Under the pieces are notes generated by a model. The model did not search any database and was not told where the DNA came from. It saw only the letters and a program-made list of their open reading frames with translations. A program made the position numbers and the translations under genes. DNA of 64,000 nucleotides from Kuafuiihalomonas sp050331295 (GTDB taxonomy: Bacteria; Myxococcota; Kuafuiibacteriia; Kuafuiibacteriales; Kuafuiibacteriaceae): NCBI GenBank assembly GCA_050331295.1, contig JBHJGZ010000001.1:124001-188000 (forward strand). The letters are read 5' to 3'. The stretch's first letter is position 1; each line of letters starts with the position of its first letter. Positions 8,640 to 16,316 of this stretch are shown here, one piece after another.

Positions 8640-8662
8640 GAACATAGGACATACGAGATAAG
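8634..8662 (+). promoter_or_regulatory. Candidate sigma70-type promoter of the antenna operon
   Basis: TTGACC (8634-8639), 17 bp, then GATAAG (8657-8662), giving a leader of about 110 nt before pucB. The -35 element overlaps the second PpsR/CrtJ-like site, a layout suited to repression by occlusion. Confidence 0.45.
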
Positions 8663-8779
8663 CGCGGAGCTCTCGGACGGGTCGCCCGAGGGACCTCGGG
8701 CGACCGGCTCTTCCGGAGCGTGACGGGGTGGAACTAAGACGGGGAGCCATACGGGTCCCATGGAACTTGGAGGAAAATG

Positions 8780-8941
8780 ATGGCTGATTTCGATGATCCG
8801 GACCGGGTGTGGCCAACCGGTTTGACGCTTAGAGAGGCCGAGGAACTGCACAAGTATCTCATCGACGGCACGCGCGTGTTCTTCGTGGTGTCGGTGATCG
8901 CGCATATTCTGACGGCGGCCTATACGCCGTGGCTGGGATGA
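8780..8941 (+). CDS. pucB: LH2 light-harvesting antenna beta polypeptide
   Basis: The 53-residue protein is one membrane helix with an acidic N-terminus. It matches the LH2 beta pattern closely: EELHKYLIDGTRVF, then VIAHIL and TPWLG. His42 is the expected Mg ligand of a B850 bacteriochlorophyll, and His24 lies 18 residues before it as usual. Arg32 matches the Arg that contacts B800 in Rhodoblastus acidophilus LH2. GGAGG (8769-8773) is 6 nt from ATG 8780 and only 3 nt from ATG 8777, so the second Met is preferred. The beta gene precedes alpha, as in puc and puf operons. The protein acts in the photosynthetic membrane as part of an alpha-beta ring. Confidence 0.93.
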   Translation: MADFDDPDRVWPTGLTLREAEELHKYLIDGTRVFFVVSVIAHILTAAYTPWLG

Positions 8942-8951
8942 GGAGCACTCC

Positions 8952-9131
8952 ATGAACAATGCAAGGATCTGGACAATCGTGAATCCAAGCGTGGGCGTGC
9001 CGATCTTCTTCATCGGTGTCATGGTCACTTCGCTCTTCATCCACTTTCAGGTGCTCACCACCACGACCTGGTTTGGTGAGTTCTGGGCGGGTTCCAGCGG
9101 AGATGTAGCCGTCCAGGTGGACAGCGATTGA
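8952..9131 (+). CDS. pucA: LH2 light-harvesting antenna alpha polypeptide
   Basis: The 59-residue protein has the LH2 alpha layout: MNNARIWTIVNPSVGVP, a hydrophobic helix with His31 (the B850 ligand), then TTTWFGEFWAG. It aligns without gaps to the Rhodoblastus acidophilus alpha chain over residues 1-48. The MN start is kept; in LH2 the modified N-terminus of alpha-Met1 ligates B800. Position 44, Tyr in typical B800-850 proteins, is Phe here, while Trp45 is kept. The start is 10 nt after pucB, with GAGGAG 6 nt upstream. A polar tail of about 12 residues follows the helix. Confidence 0.93.
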   Translation: MNNARIWTIVNPSVGVPIFFIGVMVTSLFIHFQVLTTTTWFGEFWAGSSGDVAVQVDSD

Positions 9132-9143
9132 ACTCATTGACCG

Positions 9144-9176
9144 CCTAGGGTCCGCCCAATCGGAGCGGACCCTGGG
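9144..9176 (+). terminator. Strong intercistronic hairpin after pucBA
   Basis: CCTAGGGTCCGC (9144-9155) pairs with GCGGACCCTGGG (9165-9176) over 12 bp with one G-T pair and a 9-nt loop. No T run follows. It is therefore more likely an mRNA-stabilising or attenuating stem-loop, like the one after pufBA in purple bacteria, than a full terminator. Confidence 0.6.
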
Positions 9177-9218
9177 CTTACCAGTCACGGCGAGGCACCA
9201 AAGAAGAGGAGAGGTCCG

Positions 9219-9809
9219 ATGATCGCGTACGCAGGGATGTTTCAAGACGAAGAGAAAGCAAAGACGGCCGTTCAAGACTTGATGGACAGTGGTTTCAACG
9301 ATGGCCAGGTGGTTCATCTCGAACCGGCACGCGGTCCGACCCTCAACGACGAGTTGAAGCAGGCCCATCACCACGAGGTGTTGAACGGCGTGGCGAGCCG
9401 GGTACGTACGAGCCTCGAAGCAGGCCACCATGTCGTGGCGGTCAATGCACCCTTGGGCAATGGACAGCTCGCGGTCGACATCTTGGAAAGCAGTGGAGCC
9501 GAAAAGATCGTGAGCGGCGGAGAACGCGACGTGAAGTTCTTTTCGCAGGCGTTTGGTCTTCCGCTCTTGAGCTCGCGGCGCATGAAAGGAGAACTGTCGG
9601 ATCCGCATCCATTCTCCTCTCTGTTCAGGATGCCCCTTCTCGCCACACCCCGCGGCCAGCGACGGGCGAGCTTCGGCATTCCGCTCCTCACCAAGGGCCG
9701 TCGGAGTCGTTCCCGCATCGGATTCCCGCTCCTCACGAAGGACCGGACCCACATGATGTCGTTCATCCCGTTGGTCATCCGGACCAAGGCCCGGAAGCGG
9801 CGCCGCTGA
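9219..9809 (+). CDS. Unknown antenna-operon protein with repeated F-x-x-PLL motifs
   Basis: The 196-residue protein is not recognised by name. Residues 1-105 look like a small alpha/beta domain similar to general-stress YflT-like domains (MIAYAGMFQDEEKAKTAVQDL). Residues 111-190 carry five short repeats: FGLPLLSSRR, FRMPLLATPRG, FGIPLLTKGRR, IGFPLLTKDR and SFIPLVIRTK, spaced about 15-24 residues, ending in a basic tail ARKRRR. No signal peptide or long membrane helix is seen. It lies between pucBA and pucC on the same strand. A role in antenna assembly, membrane binding or pigment delivery is inferred from position only. The repeats could anchor the protein to the acidic membrane face. Confidence 0.7.
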   Translation: MIAYAGMFQDEEKAKTAVQDLMDSGFNDGQVVHLEPARGPTLNDELKQAHHHEVLNGVASRVRTSLEAGHHVVAVNAPLGNGQLAVDILESSGAEKIVSGGERDVKFFSQAFGLPLLSSRRMKGELSDPHPFSSLFRMPLLATPRGQRRASFGIPLLTKGRRSRSRIGFPLLTKDRTHMMSFIPLVIRTKARKRRR

Positions 9810-9843
9810 CCGGCCGAACCTGCCACGGCCGAAATCGCCGAAC

Positions 9844-11295
9844 ATGAACGGACTCAGCCAGACATTGTTCCGGGCCTGGATGAAGCTCGGACCCCGCTTT
9901 CTTCCTTTTGCGGACGTCGCGACGCCGGATCTGCCCCTGACCCGACTCCTGCGCCTTTCTCTGTTCCAGGTATCGGTCGGGATGGCCATGGTCCTCCTGG
10001 TCGGGACGCTGAATCGCGTCATGATCGTGGAGCTGGGCGTCCCGGCAACCTTGGTCGGCTTCATGATCGCGCTGCCCTTGGTCGCGGCACCTTTCCGCGC
10101 GCTGATCGGCTTCAATTCGGATACCCATCGCTCTCAGCTGGGCTGGCGGAGGGTGCCGTTCATCTGGAAAGGTACCCTCGCAACGTTTTCTGGTTTCGCC
10201 ATCATGCCCCTGGCTCTTCTCGTGCTGGCCGGGAAAGGCCAGGCCGACGTGTGGCCAGCCTGGGTCGGACAGGGTTCGGCCGCCCTCGCCTTCGTTTTGG
10301 TGGGGGCGGGTGTTCACACCGTCCAGACCACCGGTCTTGCGTTGGCAACCGACCTCACGCCGCCGGAGTCCCATCCCAAGGTGGTGGGCCTGATGTACGT
10401 GATGTTGTTGGTCGGCATGATGATGAGCGCGATGGTGTTCGGGGCGCTCCTCTCCGATTTTTCCCATGGCCGGCTGGTGCAGGTGATTCAAGGGGCGGCG
10501 GTGGCCACCATGGCCCTCAACGGTCTCGCCATGTGGAAGCAGGAGGTGCGGAGGCCGCCCCGAGGTAAGGCCCCAGCCATGCGCGACCCTACGTTCGTCG
10601 AGTCGTGGGCCACCTTTTGCGAGGGCGACCACACCATGCGGCGTCTGATCATCATCGGCATCGGGACGTTGGCGTTCGGGCTGGCCGACGTGCTCCTGGA
10701 GCCTTTCGGCGGGCAGGTGCTGCATCTACATGTGTCCGACACGACCAAGCTCACCGCCCTGTTCGCCCTTGGGGGCCTCTTCGGGTTCGGCTACGCCTCG
10801 TACGAGCTGAACCGCGGCGGCGATGCCTATCGCGTCAGTCTCGCCGGCGCGTTCCTCGGTCTTCCCGGCTTCTTGATGATCCTGGCAGCATCCCCACTGG
10901 GGCTGTTGTGGCCGTTTCTGTTCGGGAACTTCTTGATCGGCTTCGGAGGCGCGCTCTTTGGGCACGGTACCCTCACCGTCACCATGAATCGGGCTCCCAA
11001 ATCCCAAGCTGGGCTCGCCCTGGGGGCTTGGGGTGCGGTGCAGGCCACAGCGGCCGGGATCGGCATGGCCCTCAGTGGCGCGATCCGCGATGTAGTCAAT
11101 GCGACAGCTGGTCGGTCCGCCGGCGATGCGGTCGGATACAACACGGTGTACGCACTCGAGATCCTTCTCTTGGTGGTCACCATCTCGGTGATCCTGCCGC
11201 TGGTCGGCCGCGGGGCGCGTCGAGCGACCTCCACGCCGGAGGATCTTCCCGTGCCCCTGGAAAGCGCCGCCCGGCAAGGTAGCGCTCCCACCTGA
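9844..11295 (+). CDS. pucC: PucC/LhaA-type MFS transporter of the bacteriochlorophyll (BCD) family
   Basis: The 483-residue protein has about twelve membrane helices. It matches PucC/LhaA/Bch2 proteins: LTRLLRLSLFQVSVGMAMVL, LNRVMIVELGVPATLVG, RALIGFNSDTHRSQLGWRRV and PFIWKGT near the N-terminus, with ALGAWGAVQATAAGIGMA later. In purple bacteria these proteins are needed for assembly of LH1 or LH2 and probably shepherd bacteriochlorophyll into antenna subunits. Length matches the family. It lies 34 nt after the PLL-repeat gene and 15 nt before the deformylase gene, so one operon is likely. Confidence 0.9.
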   Translation: MNGLSQTLFRAWMKLGPRFLPFADVATPDLPLTRLLRLSLFQVSVGMAMVLLVGTLNRVMIVELGVPATLVGFMIALPLVAAPFRALIGFNSDTHRSQLGWRRVPFIWKGTLATFSGFAIMPLALLVLAGKGQADVWPAWVGQGSAALAFVLVGAGVHTVQTTGLALATDLTPPESHPKVVGLMYVMLLVGMMMSAMVFGALLSDFSHGRLVQVIQGAAVATMALNGLAMWKQEVRRPPRGKAPAMRDPTFVESWATFCEGDHTMRRLIIIGIGTLAFGLADVLLEPFGGQVLHLHVSDTTKLTALFALGGLFGFGYASYELNRGGDAYRVSLAGAFLGLPGFLMILAASPLGLLWPFLFGNFLIGFGGALFGHGTLTVTMNRAPKSQAGLALGAWGAVQATAAGIGMALSGAIRDVVNATAGRSAGDAVGYNTVYALEILLLVVTISVILPLVGRGARRATSTPEDLPVPLESAARQGSAPT

Positions 11296-11310
11296 CGAGG
11301 AGAAGAAGGC

Positions 11311-11802
11311 ATGCCGCAGCGAACCATTCTCGAAGTTCCGGATCCGCGACTTCGTCTTCCTGCCACGCCGGTCGAGGATTTCGATGAGTCCTTGAAGACG
11401 CTGGTCGCTGACCTGATCGACACGCTCCACCACAGCGGCACCGCCATCGGTCTGTGTGCGCCTCAGGTGGCCGATCCTCGTCGCGTGCTGGTGATGGATC
11501 TGTCTTCTCGCCGCTGCGAACCCCAGGTCTATATCAACCCGGTCATCCAGTCCCGGGCTCGATTTACGTTCGCGGAGGAAAGCTGTCTTTCGGTACCTGG
11601 CGTCTTGGTCAACGTGTGGCGTGCCACGAGAGTTCTCGTCCAGGCGCAAGACCCGACGGGCGCGCCCTTCGAGCGGGAGCTCGATGGTCTACACGCCGTA
11701 TGTCTTCAGCACGAGATGGATCACTTCGCTGGAAAGCTTCTGGTCGACCGCATGTGGTTCTTGCAGCGCCTCCGATTCAACCGGCGTTTGGCCCGGGCCT
11801 GA
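11311..11802 (+). CDS. def: Peptide deformylase
   Basis: The 163-residue protein carries all three deformylase motifs: AIGLCAPQ (consensus GxGLAAPQ, with two substitutions), EESCLSVPG with metal ligand Cys92, and QHEMDH with His134, Glu135 and His138. It removes the formyl group from nascent proteins. GAGGAGAAG precedes the ATG, which is 15 nt after the pucC stop; this suggests co-transcription with the antenna genes. Motif 1 divergence hints at a second, specialised copy rather than the housekeeping enzyme, which cannot be checked here. Its 3' end overlaps the convergent serine hydrolase gene by 26 bp. Confidence 0.85.
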   Translation: MPQRTILEVPDPRLRLPATPVEDFDESLKTLVADLIDTLHHSGTAIGLCAPQVADPRRVLVMDLSSRRCEPQVYINPVIQSRARFTFAEESCLSVPGVLVNVWRATRVLVQAQDPTGAPFERELDGLHAVCLQHEMDHFAGKLLVDRMWFLQRLRFNRRLARA

Positions 11803-13165
11803 AGAACTTTACGACCTCTTTCACGAAAGCTTCGGGAATCCAGCGTCTTCCGTTGGGATCCACGCCAGTCCGCACGATGACGAGGTCCTTCTCGGGAACG
11901 ATGGTGACATACTGGCCCTTGTTTCCGGCGGTGGTGTAGGTTCCCGGAGGGACTCCTTCGAATGTATCGAGCAACCAAAATTGCGCACCGTAGCCGCGGG
12001 TTTCGGGTTCCGCCGACCGCGCCGGTGCCGGAGCGGCTACGAACTCGGTCCAGCCTTCGGGCAAGACTCTCTCGCCTTGCCAGACGCCCTGTTGCAGATG
12101 GAGCAGCCCGAATCTGGCCAGGTCCCGGGCCGTCGTATAGACCTGGCTCGAGCCGACAAAGTTTCCTCGGTGGTCCATCTCCATTCGGGTGTGGTGCATT
12201 CCGATCTTCGAGAAGAGCTCGTCATACGGAAAGCGCATGTAGGTCAGGTCATCGCCGAGCACGGCACGAAGGGCCCGGAGTGCCAAAAGGGTATCGTTGT
12301 TGGCATACTTCCATCGGGTATTGGGCTCCGCAACGAGAGGGGTGGTGGTGGCGGCGCTGATGACGTCCTGACCTCCGAAGTAGATGGCGTTGGTATCAGA
12401 GCCCTGACTCATCAGGCCGGACGACATATGGAGCAAGTTCGCGAGAGTGATACGCTGTCGCGGGTCCTGAAAGTGTGACCATTCCGGGATAGGCGCGGGT
12501 TCATCCACCGACAGGAGACCCTTGTCGACCGCGATGCCGATCAGCGCGGCAGAGATGCTCTTGGCGGTGGACCAGGTGCGGTATCCGGTGTGAATGCCGA
12601 AGCCCTCTCGGTAGCGCTCGGCCGCAATCTGTCCTTCACGCACGATGACCACGCCTACCGTGACCGTGCCGTCGCCGAACGTCGCTCCATCGAAGGCCTC
12701 CTCCAGCAATCGACGTTGGGCTCGGTTGGGACGGGGTCGAGCGCGGTCGCCGGTCGGGAAAGGAAGGCCTTCGACATCGGGCGGGGGGGCCCTCTCGATG
12801 TACGGGAGGTGACCGACGTCGGCCTCGGTCCAGTGTGGAGGCAGCAGCGTGCAGCCTACGTCTTCCCGGAAAGCGGCCACCATCGTCTGGCCTCGGTGGT
12901 CCGTCGAACGGACCAGGCGACGGCGCTCGTCGATTTCGGGCGGAGGAAGGTCCAGCGGAGCGAGGTCCACGAGTTCGACTTCCAGGATGTCTTGAACGGG
13001 TCGACCTGCAAAGAAGTGGGCAGAACAGGTGAAGAGGGCCTGATACCCCGCCGCAACCTCCTCGAGGTCTGCCGCGCCGGCTGGGCGATGAAAGACAGGT
13101 TGCGCGGGGGATACGGACGGAACGAGGATCCAGAGGCCGAAGAGTAAGGGCCATCGATGACGCAT
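11777..13165 (-). CDS. Exported serine hydrolase of the beta-lactamase/class C penicillin-binding family
   Basis: The 462-residue protein has a signal peptide (MRHRWPLLFGLWILVPSVSP). An unassigned N-terminal stretch of about 130 residues follows, then a beta-lactamase-like hydrolase domain. The active-site motifs are STAKS (nucleophile Ser and Lys), YANND as the Y-x-N motif, and TAGNKGQY in place of KTG. Family members are esterases, D-aminopeptidases or nylon-oligomer-type hydrolases; the substrate is unknown. Longer in-frame starts exist up to 13318, but only ATG 13165 gives a signal peptide. Confidence 0.85.
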   Translation of the reverse strand: MRHRWPLLFGLWILVPSVSPAQPVFHRPAGAADLEEVAAGYQALFTCSAHFFAGRPVQDILEVELVDLAPLDLPPPEIDERRRLVRSTDHRGQTMVAAFREDVGCTLLPPHWTEADVGHLPYIERAPPPDVEGLPFPTGDRARPRPNRAQRRLLEEAFDGATFGDGTVTVGVVIVREGQIAAERYREGFGIHTGYRTWSTAKSISAALIGIAVDKGLLSVDEPAPIPEWSHFQDPRQRITLANLLHMSSGLMSQGSDTNAIYFGGQDVISAATTTPLVAEPNTRWKYANNDTLLALRALRAVLGDDLTYMRFPYDELFSKIGMHHTRMEMDHRGNFVGSSQVYTTARDLARFGLLHLQQGVWQGERVLPEGWTEFVAAPAPARSAEPETRGYGAQFWLLDTFEGVPPGTYTTAGNKGQYVTIVPEKDLVIVRTGVDPNGRRWIPEAFVKEVVKFFRPGPNAG

Positions 13166-13223
13166 TCCTCGAGCCTGACGTGCCCCGATGATGAAGCCAA
13201 CCCCGTACCGAGGAAGGGATGCT

Positions 13224-14183
13224 CTACACGTGGGGACGCGTGTGCCACCAATCGGGCCCGCGGGGCGCCGTACACTCCAGGTGGGCGCGATCCCATTCCA
13301 GCAGGTCGGCGGCAGCACCGTGCGTACTCTTCAGGAAGGTCATCAGCGTCGCATCGGGCTCCGCTGCCGCCTGGACCGCCTCGTACGGCAAGACGAATTC
13401 GCCGAGTTGGGCCTGCCATGCCGCGGAATCGGGCTGGACCTTCGCCTGGCTGTATCCCTCTGGAGTGGGGTATGCGTATCCATAGAACAAGGGTGTAGGG
13501 GAGGCGCGATTGCCGAGCCACAGACCGCAGCTGGTGACCTCGTGGGAATAGGCTTCCTGCGCGACGTCGTCCGGAAAATTTGGGACACCACCGCCGTGGG
13601 GCGGGGCAACGCGACCGGAGAAGCGGGTCACAGCCAGGTCGAAGCTGCCCCAAAAGAAATGGACCGGACTCGCCTTTCCGAGAAAACCGGCCCGGAAACG
13701 CGAGAACACGCGATGCGATTGCAGGAGGGTCCGCCAGAGCACGTGCGCGTGCGCCCGCTCGTAGCTGGCGTGCTGCTCATCCTCGGGAAACGGCGTTGCG
13801 TCGGGGATTTCGTTCGGGATCGGGTGAATCTCGACCGGCATTTTCGCCGACCTCATCGCCTCCATGACTTCACCATAAAACGTGGCGACCGACTTCGGTT
13901 CGAGCCTGATGTCCTGGGTCGTTCCGGTGGTGGTGGTCAAACGAAGGACGTGACCGATGAAGTCGAAGGTGAATTCGAAGCCTTCGTGCTGGTAGGGCAC
14001 CAAGGACGTGGTGAGCCCGGTGGACGAAACGTAGAAGGGAACGCTCCACGAATGGTTCAGCCATGGGGACTGAACCATCCGAATCTTCCCGACGATCTGA
14101 GTCCACAGGTGAAGCGTTTCGAGGGTGTCGGTCCATTCGGGGGTTGGGAGTTTGGGCCAAGGATTGGGCGCTGCGCTGCTCAT
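13224..14183 (-). CDS. DUF5996 family protein
   Basis: The 319-residue soluble protein is full of Trp, His and Pro and matches the DUF5996 pattern: WPKLPTPEWTDTLETLHLWTQIVGK, PWLNHSWSVPFYVSSTGL, VHFFWGSFDLAVTRFSGR, and PLFYGYAYPTPEGY toward the C-terminus. The function of the family is unknown. No signal peptide is present. ATG 14183 is preceded by GGGGTGG; a GTG at 14195 is also possible. The serine hydrolase start lies 58 bp downstream on the same strand. The gene is divergent from the SDR gene at 14314. Confidence 0.8.
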   Translation of the reverse strand: MSSAAPNPWPKLPTPEWTDTLETLHLWTQIVGKIRMVQSPWLNHSWSVPFYVSSTGLTTSLVPYQHEGFEFTFDFIGHVLRLTTTTGTTQDIRLEPKSVATFYGEVMEAMRSAKMPVEIHPIPNEIPDATPFPEDEQHASYERAHAHVLWRTLLQSHRVFSRFRAGFLGKASPVHFFWGSFDLAVTRFSGRVAPPHGGGVPNFPDDVAQEAYSHEVTSCGLWLGNRASPTPLFYGYAYPTPEGYSQAKVQPDSAAWQAQLGEFVLPYEAVQAAAEPDATLMTFLKSTHGAAADLLEWDRAHLECTAPRGPDWWHTRPHV

Positions 14184-14313
14184 GTTCCACCCCACTATCG
14201 ACTCATGCTCGAGCTCTCATCCAGCCAAAAGAAGGGCGGTCTTGGACCTGCGGGGAACCAGGCGGAGAGAATTTAGGTGGCAAGAGGTACAAGCACATGA
14301 AAGAGCCACCGCG

Positions 14314-15114
14314 ATGGGACGGCTCGATCAAAAGATCTCATTGGTCACGGGCGGAGCCCGGGGAATCGGTGAGGCCATCGCGCGAGCGTTCGTGGCCGAG
14401 GGCGCGTCGTGCGTGGTGGCCGACATCGACGTCGAGGGAGGCGAGGCCTTGGCGGCTCAGTTGGGGGAACGGGCCACGTTCCGTGAACTCGACGTTCGCG
14501 ACGAGCAGGCGTGGCGACGCGTGATCTCGGACATCGAAACTCAGTTCGAGCGGCTGGACGTGCTGGTCAACAATGCTGGCATCACCGGCTTCGAGCACGG
14601 TGCGCTCCCGCACGACCCCGAGCACGCGTCCCTGGAAGCCTGGCGGTCCGTGCACGCGACCAATCTGGATGGGACCTTTCTTGGCTGCAAGTACGCGATC
14701 CGGACAATGCGCCGTACCGGCCGAGGATCCATCATCAACGTGTCGTCACGCTCTGGAATGGTCGGGGTTCCTGCGGCCGCCGCCTACGCGTCGTCGAAGG
14801 CCGCGGTTCGAAACCACACCAAGACCGTAGCGCTATACTGTGCGGCCGAAGGCTTCGAGATCCGATGCAATTCCATACACCCGGCCGCGATCCTGACGCC
14901 GATGTGGGAGCCGATGCTGGCCGCTTTTCCAGATCGTGACGCCGCGCTGAAAGCGCTCGTCCGAGACACGCCCCTTCGCAGGTTCGGGCGACCCGAAGAG
15001 GTGGCGGCGGTTGCGGTTCTCCTCGCGTCCGAAGAGTCCGCCTATATGACGGGTGCGGAAATCCAGATCGACGGGGGAATTCTCGCAGGCTCGGTGACGG
15101 TGCCCGGGGAATAG
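14314..15114 (+). CDS. Short-chain dehydrogenase/reductase (classical SDR)
   Basis: The 266-residue protein has a complete classical SDR signature: TGGARGIGEAIA for nucleotide binding, NNAG, INVSSRSG with catalytic Ser, YASSK with Tyr and Lys, and the C-terminal YMTGAEIQIDGG. It resembles 3-hydroxysteroid/3-oxoacyl-type oxidoreductases of about 250-270 residues. The substrate is unknown. The frame is open upstream to 14125, but the fold begins at MGRLDQKISLVTGG, so ATG 14314 is chosen. Confidence 0.85.
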   Translation: MGRLDQKISLVTGGARGIGEAIARAFVAEGASCVVADIDVEGGEALAAQLGERATFRELDVRDEQAWRRVISDIETQFERLDVLVNNAGITGFEHGALPHDPEHASLEAWRSVHATNLDGTFLGCKYAIRTMRRTGRGSIINVSSRSGMVGVPAAAAYASSKAAVRNHTKTVALYCAAEGFEIRCNSIHPAAILTPMWEPMLAAFPDRDAALKALVRDTPLRRFGRPEEVAAVAVLLASEESAYMTGAEIQIDGGILAGSVTVPGE

Positions 15115-15226
15115 GCGAGCAGATTCCTTCCACCGAACAACCCGGCCCCGGGCGGGCTTGTTCGGCCCGGACGCGCATTCCGACGATAGAAATTGCCTCC
15201 GCCCGGCACTATGCCTTGGTGGCGCC

Positions 15227-15874
15227 ATGAATTGCGACGGGCCGGTCACCGTGTTTTTGACCCGGACCATCCGCGCGGGGAAAGAAGCGGAGTACGAGCA
15301 GGTGCTCGCGCCCCACCTCGAGGAGGTGCAGCGGGCGAGGGGTCATCTGGGGATGAACGTCTTTCGCCCCGGACCAGGGAGCCGCGTCTGGAGCTTCATC
15401 TTCAAGTTCGACCACGAGGCGCATCTGCGGGCTTGGCAGAGTTCATCGGAAATGGCGGCATGGAACCGTCTGGTGGCACCCTTTACGGAGGAAGCCCACG
15501 AGAAGACGCTGTGCGGGCTCGAAACCTGGTTTTCGCTTCCGGGCCTCGGAGTGGTCTCTCCACCCCCGAAGTGGAAGATGGCGGTGGCCACGTGGCTGGC
15601 CATCTATCCCACCATCACGCTGCTGCTTCTGGCGTTCGGTCCTCAGCTGTCGCAGATTCCGCTGCCCGCTCGAACCCTGATCATCACCGGCGCACTGGTG
15701 CCGCTCATGACCTTCGTCATCATGCCGAAAGTGTCGGAGCTCCTCCGTTTCTGGCTGTATTCGGGCTTGAACAAAACCTCGCCCATTCACGAGGTGCCCA
15801 CCGGTCCGGTGGTTCAAGGCAGGCGCTTCACCACTTCGGATGCTCTTCGACCACCAGGCCCTGGAGCCCGGTGA
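15227..15874 (+). CDS. Antibiotic-biosynthesis-monooxygenase-type domain protein with two membrane helices
   Basis: The 215-residue protein begins with a ferredoxin-like ABM domain (about 5-100: TRTIRAGKEAEYEQVLAPHL, FRPGPGSRVWSFIFKFD). Two membrane helices follow at about 120-140 and 150-170 (WLAIYPTITLLLLAFG and TLIITGALVPLMTFVIMP). This ABM-plus-two-TM layout is a known membrane-associated variant; function unknown. The last 47 bp overlap the convergent EthD-like gene. Confidence 0.75.
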   Translation: MNCDGPVTVFLTRTIRAGKEAEYEQVLAPHLEEVQRARGHLGMNVFRPGPGSRVWSFIFKFDHEAHLRAWQSSSEMAAWNRLVAPFTEEAHEKTLCGLETWFSLPGLGVVSPPPKWKMAVATWLAIYPTITLLLLAFGPQLSQIPLPARTLIITGALVPLMTFVIMPKVSELLRFWLYSGLNKTSPIHEVPTGPVVQGRRFTTSDALRPPGPGAR

Positions 15875-16151
15875 GGTAAGTCCCGGCGTGCTCCCGGGCC
15901 GCGAGGCCACCAGGGGTCTCGAGGGCTTGGGCGTAGGCTTCGGCGCTGGTGGCGGTGAGTTCAGCCACGACGTCGAACGCGGGCTCGCCTCCGGTCAGCG
16001 GGTCTTGCACGGCGATGTTGTACGTATATGACGTGACGACACCCTCACCGAATGCCTTGACCATCTCGACGTGCTTCTCCTGCTCGGCCTTCAAGGCCTC
16101 CAGCGTCATCCCTTCCGCCTTCTTGGCAAAGAACATGAATTTCACCGACAT
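15828..16151 (-). CDS. Small EthD/dimeric alpha-beta barrel protein
   Basis: The 107-residue protein starts MSVKFMFFAKKAEGMTLEAL and continues with a pattern (KFMFF..K..GMT.E) typical of EthD-like dimeric alpha-beta barrel proteins, which act in ring oxidation, heme handling or as small oxygenase partners. No catalytic residue can be named. It overlaps, tail to tail, the ABM-domain gene, which has the same general fold class. Confidence 0.6.
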   Translation of the reverse strand: MSVKFMFFAKKAEGMTLEALKAEQEKHVEMVKAFGEGVVTSYTYNIAVQDPLTGGEPAFDVVAELTATSAEAYAQALETPGGLAAREHAGTYLTGLQGLVVEEHPKW

Positions 16152-16316
16152 TGTTTCCCTCCGGCGCCGCGCCGCAGCTCCTCCGGTTGCCTATCGGTCG
16201 CGAAGCCGACGGTCGAACGATTTTGGAGGCTGGTGACGCTGCGCCGCGCGTGATCGGTGCCCGGTGCCGGTTCGGTGCATCCGTCGGGGGTTCGTGGTTC
16301 GAATGACAGTTCGTTC

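Noticed and set aside
8777..9131. LH1 (pufBA) rather than LH2 identity
   Set aside because: The alpha N-terminus MNNARIW, the TTWF-x-x-FW end and beta EELHKYLIDGTRVF match LH2 better; no pufLM follows as it would in a puf operon.
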